From Baffinella frigidus (taxonomy: Eukaryota; Cryptophyceae; Cryptomonadales; Baffinellaceae): DNA of 10,246 nt. Shown here piece by piece: positions 1 to 5,828 of the stretch (its first letter is position 1; every line of letters begins with the position of its first letter). The stretch lies in assembly GCA_026770585.1 (NCBI GenBank), contig MU646514.1:25452-35697 (forward strand), written 5' to 3'. Under the pieces are notes generated by a model. It made no database searches and was not told the DNA's origin. It worked only from the letters and a program-made list of their open reading frames with translations. The translations under genes were made by a program, and so were the position numbers.

Positions 1-123
1 CCCCCCCCCTCCTCCCCAGCAGGGCTAGCAAGCGCGTCGGCCTGCATCGCATCACCCTCCCCATCGAGACCCTCGACAGAGTCCGCAGGGTCGTTGTAGT
101 CAGGGTCAGGGTCCTCGACCCAC
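1..123 (-). CDS. ePHD gene exon 6, acidic tail, cut by window edge
   Basis: After GCGACACCAG one base completes Arg (AG|G), then an open acidic stretch follows: WVEDPDPDYNDPADSVEG, then GEGDAMQADALASPAGEE. The bias to D/E/P/G and the phase match to exon 5 support coding. The run of nine C at positions 1-9 makes the frame at the very edge uncertain. Confidence 0.6.
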
Positions 124-3100
124 CTGGTGTCGCAGGGTTCAGGGTTTGGGGGTTCGTGGGGTTTAGGGTTTGGGGTTTCGTAGGGTTTTGGCGTTCGACG
201 TTCGGGTTTCAGGTTTCGGGTTTCAGCGTTCGGGTGGGTGTGGGGTTTCGGGTCCTTCGAAGGAATAAAATAGTTTTATTCATCCCTAGGACCCTACGGT
301 AGGAAATCCCTAGGGACCTACGGGAGATCGGGACGTGCAGTGGAAAGATTTCTCCGATTGAGGTGAAAATTACTACAGGCGCAAAACCCGGGATAAGCTG
401 CTTCGGGTTGCTGGAGCCTTCTAGCTCTGCCCGAGTTAATCAGGTCTCCTCATTTTGAGGAGACCGGAAGTTGATCCCCCTGTTTTGTGGCACACATCCG
501 TCAACTTTTGGGTTGAAAACGATCAGTCAACCCGACTGCGGCAGAGCTTACTGCCGGAGAAAGCGCCGGGTTGCTGGACGATGCCCACCGAGACAAAAGT
601 CGAGAGTGGAACGTCGCAAAGCAAAAGTGGAAAATCCGTCAACTTACCACGCCAGACTGATCGAGGGAAACCGACGCCTTATCCACGACAGGTCTGTGGT
701 CGTTGACTCAAAAATTCAAGGGGATTCCCTCGAAAGATGTCAAAAGTGGATGTTTCGATCAGCCTGGCGTGGTACGTAACGGTGGATCACCCGGGAGGTC
801 GCAAAGCAAAAGTTGAACCTCCGTTAACTTAAGTGGAACCTCTGTTAACTTAAGGATCACCTCCAGCATTTCTTCCCCTCGTCGTGAAAAAGGTCCTTGT
901 CCACGGAATCCGGTAATTACGGTCAGCTCACACGTGTGTACCACAAATATGAAACGTGGCGAGACATCTCGGAGGTAGAGCTAGAGGTCCGGGCCCGCCA
1001 CGCGAGGCCACTTTTGCAAGAGAATCAACTTATGAAGAAATGCTTATGTTAACTTATGGATCACCTCCAGCATTTCTTCCCCTCGTCGTGAAAGAGGTCT
1101 CTGTCCCCGACTCGATCCTGCTCCTTGAGCGTACCTGGTTTGGGGTTTGGGGTTTGGGGTTTGGGGTTTGGGGTCTCGCTTTTCGGGTTTCGCTTTTCGC
1201 TTTTCGCTTTTCGGGTTTTGGGTTTCGGGTTTTGGGTTTTGGGTTTGGAGTTTAGGGTTCAGGGTTTATGGTTGAGGGTTGAGGGGTTCGTACATGGGAG
1301 GGAGGTCCTCGTCGGTGTTTCGGGTTTCTGGTTTCGGTTTTCAGGTTCCGGGTTTCGGTTTTCGGTTTTCGAGTTTCGGGTTTCGGGTTTCGGGGGGGGC
1401 GTACAGGGGAGGTGCGCGTACGCCCGGACGTCGCTGTCCTCGTCCTCCCGCAGCCCGAGCGTCGCCCCGGCCTTGCGGCAGTATCTGGGCAGGGTTGGTA
1501 GGGTTGGAAGGGTTGGCAGGGTTGGCAGGGTTGGCAGGGTTGGCAGGGTTGGTAGGGTAGGGACGGTTGGTGGGGCTGGTAGGGTAGGGACGGCAGCAGA
1601 TGGCATAGCGATTGTCTCTGAGGCGGGCTCGTTTCGTAAGGCGCATAGACTGTTGTGTCATTCAACTCAAGGCTCAAGGGCCCCATTTAGGACCTGCATC
1701 GAGAGTGATACAGAAGAAGAAGAAGGGACGGCAGCAGATTGATAGGGTGAGGAGTATCTGTAGAGAGAGACGTTTATTACTAGAGCGCCGTGCAGAGAAG
1801 TTGGCCACGGGAAATAATGAAAAATCGAGAAATTGGAGCCATTTTGTCAACTTTTGAGAAATTTAGTACCATAAATTTCTCAAAAGTGGACGAAATGGCT
1901 CCAATTTCCCCATTTCTCCATGTTCCGGTGGCCAACTTCTCTGCACAGCGCTCTAGCAACACAGCCGCCAGGCATGCACCCCCACCCCGCCACTTTAGAC
2001 GTGATGATGGTCAATCAAAAGTCAACTCCCTTGCACGTTCCAACTCTGAGTGGGAAGTTGGCATAAGTTGACTCGAAGGCTAGGGGAGATGACTTTTGCA
2101 ATTGCACCCCCTCAGGTCTAGCGTAGTTCCCCCACCCGGGGTTTCGGGGGTGTCCAGGGGGGCATACGAATCTGCGCACGAACACCCCGTCCACACGGTG
2201 GACTACGGACCTTTCATCAAAAGTCAACTTGCCTTGATGCCATCAACTTTAGAGATTATCTGGTGCAATTTGGTCACGCCCCCCCCTGGAAATCCAGGCC
2301 CAACGAAACCCTCGAAGCCCACCGTGTGGTTCATCTCCAGGCTCGAACGTACCGCCTCGAGGCGAGAGGTGGGGGGGGTAGGGTTTCAGGGTTGCGATTT
2401 TGGGTTTCAGGGCCCACCGTGTGGGTAGGACGGCTACTGAAGCTGCGAACCAAAGAGTCCTCCGTACGCCGGTTACATGCTGGGTGAGTGCATCAGGCAC
2501 TGTCTCTGCGTCTGATTTGGTCTCACCGATTGGACGAGCCCGGGCGCTTTTTTACCCCACGGTTGACGGATGTGTTCCACAGACACAGAATGTCGACTTG
2601 GAAATTAGTCCCGGACCTGAATAGATTTAATTTCGAGAACTGTCCATCCAAAAGATTTATGGTACAAACCCAGCTAGTGTAAAGCCCTAAAAGTACGACA
2701 TGGCTCAAACGCCAAGCCAAACCTGAAATTAAATCTATTCAGGAACACGAAGAAAATAGTCGGTTAGCCCGAGCAGAAAGGTGGCGGACAAAGAGCTGGA
2801 GACCTAGCTCCGCCTCAGTCGGGTTGGCGGACTATTCGTAAGTTAACACACTCGGTGTGCGGTACAAATCCGTCAACTTTGGAGCGGGAAAGAGCCTGGT
2901 CTCCCCACGTTGGTGAGATCAAATAGACTGAGACTGATCTAGAAGGTGGCGAGCAATCCACACAAGGCGGTCCTTTCTTAAATGTTGGTTTTAAGGTCGG
3001 TTCCGGTATTTGTACGAGAATTGGTCACGTCCCCGGGGCAAATTCCCGGAGGCGTGGCAATTACTACACATCGCAGAGACGACCTTCATAAAAGAGGGTT

Positions 3101-5413
3101 TTATGAAAAGGCCAATTAGGGGGGTCCGGTATCGAGCTTTCAACAAAACTTTCCCGATAACATTCAACAAAGTTGACTATCTCTTGACCACATTTGGGTC
3201 AAAGTTGAGAGGGCTGAAAGTTGCATAGAAGGCTCTCTTTGATCTAATTATGTTTCCCTACAGATCATTTTACCACACGCATTCCGTGATGAAGTTAGTC
3301 AACCCGCGACCTCAGGTCACGCGACTTATTTCTCGCCATCAATCGGAAATTTAAGGAAAACGTGTGGTAAACTTTCACCGAATTAGTCAACAAAGACTTT
3401 AGATTGACCTGAAAATGTCCTGAAGAGCATTCTATTCACCCCCCTTGAAAAAATTATCCCGCGCGAATCTTCGGGACCGAATTCAAACTCGACGGAAAAG
3501 TTGAACCATAGTTGACTGAATTATGTATCAACTACGCTCAAAGTTTTGTAGAAAGTGCGATACCGGACCCCCCTATTGTAGCCTCGTGTGGATGGGCAGA
3601 AGCAAGGGGTATTTTTAGGAAAAGATTTGTTGTACGAATAATAGATGGCTCTTCCCATCTTACTACAGGTTGGGTATCAAGTTTGCTACTGTATGTCAGC
3701 ACCATCCAGCTTTAAAAGTCTGGCCTCTGTCGCCCGATCTTGACCGATGTTGCTGGACGCCCCCAGGGATCCTCGAAGGTTGCGCGGGGCAGCCGTTCTC
3801 GGCCGTGCGAGATCGCATCACACAAAGGTTATCACGGTTTCGCCGAGGGCTCGGCGAAACCGTGATTAAAGTTTCGATCGGACATCGCACGGCCGAGAAC
3901 GGCTGCCCCGCGCTCAAAAAACGGCTCCAATTCCAGATGCTGTCAGACTTTAGGAGACCAATTGGCTCCAGTTCCAGGTCTGAAAAGGACGCAACTACTC
4001 GAAAATCCTGCTGATAGAACGACAGATCAACACCGGTCCAAGGGGCGGGGATTCGCCCCCATAGAAAACAATCCCCTAGGTCCAAGGTCCAAGGGCCAAG
4101 GGGAATTTGCCACTGGTGGCTCCTGCCACCAGTGGCTGGAGCCACCAGCCACCGGAAGAGAACCAAATCGGGAGATGCCACCTGTAGTAAATTTCACCCT
4201 GAGCGGTTATCCCTGGTGAGGGATAAACCCTGAGGGTTTATCCCTGGTGATGAAATGTACTCAACTTTAATAGCGGCGCAACCTATAATTAGTTTTGTAA
4301 AGCAACTCGTGCTGGTACAAATTATAAAACAAGGTTTATTTAAAATAAAAAGGGCTCCAATTCCTTTTTAAAGTAGGTCTTGTTTTATAATTTGTACCAG
4401 GAACGAGTTACTTTACAAAACTAATTATAGGTTGCGAGCCTATGAACTTTACCCCGATTTGGTACTCTTCTGATATCTGGTGGAGACCTGCACTTGTGCG
4501 CTTCCCCGCTTTCCACAGTCCGAATTTCACGGGGGGGGTCAAAATTTACCGGTGAAATTTCGGGGGGAGCGGAATATCTACGAGCCCAAATTGAACTCGG
4601 GGAGAGATAGGTGACCTGCACTTGTGCGCTTCCCCGCTTTCCACGGTGCGCGAGATCTCGTTCCTGTTCTGGACGTTGACCTTGAGCGTGTCGTCCTTGT
4701 CCATCTGCGATCAAGATCCGGAAGTTGACTGAATGTTCAAGTCACTTGGGAGTGACTTTCGTGAGATCTCACGAACAGCATCGTCGAATCCCTCGTTCGC
4801 AGGGTACAGGACTGGTCAAGGTGCTAAGGGCGTCGCGGTGCTCGTGTAGGGCAGGATATCTTTGACCATCTGCGATCAAGAACCGGGACACGACTAGATG
4901 TCAGCGCGTTCCGTCTGGAGGCGATGAGAGCCACCGAATGGCAGGTCGCCACGATATGCCCCGGCGAACAAAGGTGGATCTTTTGTGCGCCCGGATGAGG
5001 CTGCAGCGTGCTGCAGGAGAGGGGCAGGCCATACGTCTAGAAAGGCATGCCGGTAGAGATGGGACAGGACGCTGAGTGGGGTGGGCGACAGCAGGCAGCC
5101 GCGGGTTGCGGTTTTCTCGTGGTGGGGCGCTGGCGGTCCAAGACCTGAAGAAGGCATTCGGCGGACGTTCCCTTGTCAAGGTTGAGCTCGTCACTCCAGA
5201 ACACGCAACCCGCGTGCACGTGCTTTCCTTCCCTGCCATCAGCCACCCCGGGGGCGCGTCACACGCCGGCCATGACACGGATATGTGGACTCGGGATTCG
5301 GGGCGCGTTTTTGCTCACCCCAAAGCAACCAGTGTCTTGAACAGCGGTTTCTCGTCCTCGTCGACGGCGCCTTCCCCACACAGCACGCACACCTCCTCCT
5401 CCTCATCCGACAT
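1..5413 (-). CDS. Extended-PHD-like zinc-binding protein, six exons, 3' end outside window
   Basis: This is a split gene on the minus strand with predicted exons 5413-5319, 5232-5145, 4704-4616, 1484-1405, 1134-1065 and 123-<1; every junction keeps codon phase. The joined product has at least 181 residues. It opens with an acidic MSDEEEE start, then CVLC (C9, C12), HAGC before FWSDEL (H38, C41), a linker with NVQNRNEISRTVESGE, CRYC (C90, C93), KAGAT, AHLPC (H115, C118), and an acidic tail from W142. This order matches the extended PHD (zf-HC5HC2H) fold of chromatin proteins: CxxC, HxxCxxW, CxxC-x3-GAT, HxxC. In that family the module reads histones or mediates nuclear protein contacts; a nuclear chromatin role here is inference. 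The usual GC and following Cys of the second finger are absent (L102, acidic run), so only two CCHC zinc sites seem possible. Introns are 86, 440, 3131, 270 and 941 nt. Alternative: a decayed relative of an ePHD protein. Confidence 0.72.
132..245 (+). repeat. Degenerate telomere-like tract (GGGTTT/GGGTTC/GGGTTTCG)
   Basis: A G-rich imperfect repeat on the plus strand made of GGGTTTGGG, GGGTTTAGGG and GGGTTTCG units. It lies in intron 5 right before the acceptor of exon 6, so the transcript carries the C-rich strand. Confidence 0.85.
443..465. repeat. Perfect 10-bp stem hairpin
   Basis: GGTCTCCTCA and TGAGGAGACC pair around a TTT loop. No element boundary was recognised. Confidence 0.7.
854..895 (-). 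pseudogene. Partial duplicate of ePHD exon 5 end with its donor
   Basis: This 42-nt stretch repeats 1058-1099 with one or two differences. On the minus strand it still reads the DLFHDEGKKCW end and the GTGATCC donor. Weaker similarity extends a further ~20 bp upstream on that strand. It lacks an acceptor and the first half of the exon, so it is a fragment within intron 5. Confidence 0.7.
1065..1134 (-). CDS. ePHD gene exon 5
   Basis: Exon 5 is 70 nt, entered after CAAACCAG. Its first two bases complete the Cys of AHLPC. It encodes TLKEQDRVGDRDLFHDEG and then KKCW, and leaves phase 2 at donor GTGATC. Its last ~35 nt plus the donor are repeated at 854-895. Confidence 0.65.
1135..1404 (+). repeat. 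Telomere-like repeat forming the whole of intron 4
   Basis: 270 bp of GGTTTGGG, GGGTTTCG, CTTTTCGGG and GGGTTTAGGG units on the plus strand. The interval coincides with intron 4 of the ePHD gene (GTACGC to AACCAG in transcript sense). GTACGC occurs at both exon borders, like a 6-bp target duplication. Confidence 0.8.
1405..1484 (-). CDS. ePHD gene exon 4 (CRYCRKAGAT and AHLPC)
   Basis: Exon 4 is 80 nt, entered after CCCTGCCCAG. Its first base completes AG|A to give Arg, so the protein reads HKC-R-YCRKAGATLGL, the CxxC-x3-GAT signature of the second ePHD finger. It ends AYAHLP with the next Cys split across the junction (T|GT). The donor is GTACGC. It lies 3131 nt from exon 3. The exact phase fit and completion of the motif are the main evidence that it belongs to this gene. 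Confidence 0.7.
1491..1593 (+). repeat. 9-bp minisatellite AGGGTTGGC
   Basis: Seven 9-bp units (1491-1553) vary only at the last base or two, followed by degenerate GGTAGGGTAGGGACGG units. Because 9 is a multiple of 3, it opens a spurious Gly-Arg-Val frame. It lies just upstream of the exon 4 acceptor on the minus strand and supplies the CCAACCCTGCCCAG context. Confidence 0.9.
1780..1956. mobile_element. 177-bp near-perfect palindrome, MITE-like
   Basis: Arms start CTAGAGCGCCGTGCAGAGAA and end with the complement at 1956. Pairing runs almost to the centre (near 1867) through the ATTGGAGCCATTT and AACTTTTGAGAAATTTA segments. No coding capacity. The shape fits a non-autonomous foldback element; the family is unknown. 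Confidence 0.8.
1990..2127 (+). mobile_element. 138-bp element, copy 1
   Basis: Same length and about 91 percent identical (12 differences by hand count) to 7561-7698. It contains subterminal inverted repeats (CAATCAAAAGTCAACTCC against its complement near the right end) around an inner AACTTCCAACTC-type hairpin. No coding capacity. Confidence 0.8.
2616..2743. mobile_element. 128-bp unit with perfect 19-bp terminal inverted repeats
   Basis: CCTGAATAGATTTAATTTC at 2616-2634 is the exact complement of 2725-2743. The interior is unpaired and has no gene. A small MITE-like element is the likely reading. Confidence 0.65.
3085..3107. repeat. 9-bp stem hairpin
   Basis: TTCATAAAA and TTTTATGAA pair around GAGGG. 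Confidence 0.55.
3270..3370. repeat. Unit with 10-bp terminal inverted repeats TTACCACACG
   Basis: The 101-bp interval starts TTACCACACG and ends CGTGTGGTAA. The interior does not fold clearly. It may be a small element or chance. Confidence 0.35.
3782..3913. mobile_element. 132-bp palindrome
   Basis: The outer arms GCGCGGGGCAGCCGTTCTCG and complement pair from 3782 and 3913; the inner arms ATCACGGTTTCGCCGAG pair around the centre near 3848. Open frames here on both strands are mirror images of each other and not genes. Confidence 0.85.
4109..4136. repeat. Perfect 12-bp stem hairpin
   Basis: GCCACTGGTGGC, loop TCCT, GCCACCAGTGGC. More GGAGCCACCAGCCACC variants follow to 4155. Confidence 0.75.
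4220..4244. repeat. 11-bp stem hairpin within a TATCCCTGGTGA direct repeat
   Basis: GGGATAAACCC, loop TGA, GGGTTTATCCC. TATCCCTGGTGA occurs on both sides (4208 and 4239). Confidence 0.7.
4277..4436. mobile_element. 160-bp foldback element
   Basis: Arms of about 57 bp (4277-4333 and 4379-4436) start CGCAACCTATAATTAGTTTT and are nearly exact complements, around a 45-bp AT-rich centre. It is much more AT-rich than the exons, consistent with insertion. Confidence 0.85.
4485..4516 (-). pseudogene. Duplicate of the end of ePHD exon 3
   Basis: These 32 nt are identical to 4613-4644. On the minus strand they read the TVESGEAHKC end and are followed by GTCTCC instead of GTCACC. The upstream part of exon 3 is missing. 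Using this copy's AG as an acceptor would give a frame that stops in the 4277-4436 element, so I treat it as an intronic fragment. Confidence 0.75.
4616..4704 (-). CDS. ePHD gene exon 3 (linker and start of second CxxC)
   Basis: Exon 3 is 89 nt, entered after GATCGCAG in phase 0. It encodes MDKDDTLKVNVQNRNEI and then ESGEAHKC. The VN-x-E-x-R linker before KC is where ePHD proteins have a similar stretch before KCxxC. The donor is GTCACC in phase 2. The last 32 nt, including part of the donor, are repeated at 4485-4516. The acceptor region is also repeated, near 4862-4885 (CCATCTGCGATCAAG on the plus strand). Confidence 0.7.
4741..4775. repeat. Two adjacent palindromes
   Basis: GTCACT/AGTGAC with a TGGG loop (4741-4756), then the perfect 18-bp palindrome TTCGTGAGATCTCACGAA (4758-4775). 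Both lie in intron 2. Confidence 0.7.
4826..4857 (+). repeat. Inverted copy of the ePHD 5'UTR and start-codon region
   Basis: 32 nt match the complement of 5412-5443 with one mismatch (GGGCGTCGCGGTGCTCGTGT core). The position of the start codon reads ATA here. In the pre-mRNA the two segments could pair and enclose exons 1 and 2. Confidence 0.75.
5145..5232 (-). CDS. ePHD gene exon 2 (HxxC and FWSDEL)
   Basis: Exon 2 is 88 nt, entered after GATGGCAG. One base completes the split Gly codon, then 29 codons follow: EGKHVHAGCVFWSDELNL and so on to CLLQ. The H-x2-C followed by FW-SDE matches the family pattern HvxCALWsPEv. The donor GTCTTG is weak but leaves phase 0, as exon 3 requires. Intron 1 (5233-5318, 86 nt) is short and free of repeats. 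Confidence 0.72.
5319..5413 (-). CDS. ePHD gene exon 1 (start codon, first CxxC)
   Basis: Exon 1 is 95 nt: 31 codons plus two bases. The ATG at 5413 has A at -3. It encodes the acidic MSDEEEEVCVLCGEG start and ends in KTLVAL. The donor is GTGAGC, reading 5318 down to 5313. Without splicing the frame hits TGA at once, which supports the donor. It leaves phase 2, matched by exon 2. Confidence 0.75.
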
Positions 5414-5609
5414 CCTGTCCTACACGAGCACCGCGACGCCCTTCGCAACGGCGTGGCCAGTCCCGCCCGTCCCTCGTTCGCGGCGATGAGAAATGCTGAC
5501 TTTCGGTCGACTTTCGTGCAGAAAGTTGACGCGACCTGTCCGACCAGGTCATGAGCCTCAATAGGCTCAGGACCTGTGTGTGCACCTTCGGAGTTCCCCG
5601 GTCAGCAAA
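5414..5609. promoter_or_regulatory. Shared divergent promoter / 5'UTR interval
   Basis: This is the 196 bp between the two divergent start codons. It must hold both 5'UTRs and probably a bidirectional promoter (inference from arrangement). It contains a CCCGCCC stretch, an AAGTTGAC motif at 5523, and two small hairpins (GACCTG/CAGGTC near 5534-5552, GAGCCT/AGGCTC near 5553-5570). I see no TATA box. Confidence 0.4.
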
Positions 5610-5828
5610 ATGGCGGATAAGATGTCGCTTTCATCTTCTCCTGCTCCCTCTATGTCCAAGACCTCGAGGCGAGCCGCCGGGTCACGGGCAGACGGTGCGA
5701 GCAGGGTGGGCAGCGTCGCGAGGCACGTGCTCCCGCTCGCCGCAATCCTGCTGATCAGCAGCTCCGTCGCGCACCAGTTTGATCCAGAGATTCCTCCGCC
5801 GGGATTCGTGGCAGATCCGCTCGGGCAG
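5610..5828 (+). CDS. Lectin-like gene exon 1 (N-terminus, hydrophobic segment)
   Basis: Exon 1 has 73 codons ending in ADPLGQ before GTCTGG. The frame stays open across 5829-5954, so the splice is optional in reading terms. The interval has GT and AG ends, is very pyrimidine rich before CGCAACAG, and contains a degenerate CGAACCCTTGAACC repeat like the other introns, so I favour an intron of 126 nt. If it is retained, 42 Pro/Ser/Thr-rich residues are added. Confidence 0.6.

Larger units (their letters stand above)
124..1064 (-). other. Intron 5 of the ePHD gene
   Basis: 941 nt, GTGATC to CACCAG. From the acceptor outward it holds a telomere-like tract (124-245), a CCTACGGTAGG fragment with a small AATAAAA/TTTTATT hairpin (264-324), a perfect hairpin (443-465), direct repeats of GTCGCAAAGCAAAAGT (613 and 798), and a copy of the end of exon 5 (854-895). 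No further exon was recognised. Confidence 0.55.
1485..4615 (-). other. Intron 3 of the ePHD gene, 3.1 kb, filled with foldback elements
   Basis: GTCACC to GCCCAG. It holds at least seven inverted-repeat units, annotated separately. The stretches 2128-2615, 2744-3084, 3371-3781 and 3914-4108 contain no gene or clear element that I can support; they hold scattered GTCAACTT motifs and short direct repeats such as GGCTCCAATTCCAG (3921) and GGCTCCAGTTCCAG (3964). Confidence 0.55.
4705..5144 (-). other. Intron 2 of the ePHD gene
   Basis: 440 nt, GTCTTG to GATCGCAG. It includes a second CCATCTGCGATCAAG (exon 3 acceptor copy, near 4864) and an inverted copy of the 5'UTR (4826-4857). On the minus strand a CTCTCCTGCAG near 5010 would be a good acceptor; the phase 0 frame after it runs to TAG near 4894 without family motifs, so an alternative 3' end is possible but weak. 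Confidence 0.5.

Noticed and set aside
1125-1742. Long plus-strand frame with Gly-Arg-Val repeats and the overlapping minus-strand Pro-rich frames
   Set aside because: Produced by the 9-bp minisatellite and telomere-like tract; only the short part 1405-1484 on the minus strand has family motifs.
3696-4181. 161-residue minus-strand frame
   Set aside because: Runs through the 132-bp palindrome and hairpins; repeated peptide pieces are mirror copies, with no domain.
5037-5246. FWSDE motif resembling Tc1/mariner transposases
   Set aside because: The flanking HVHAGC and the upstream CVLC exon fit ePHD far better; no other transposase motif is present.
5076-5489. 137-residue plus-strand frame over the ePHD exons
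   Set aside because: It is antisense to exons 1 and 2, which carry clear zinc-finger motifs, phase-matched splice sites and a good start.
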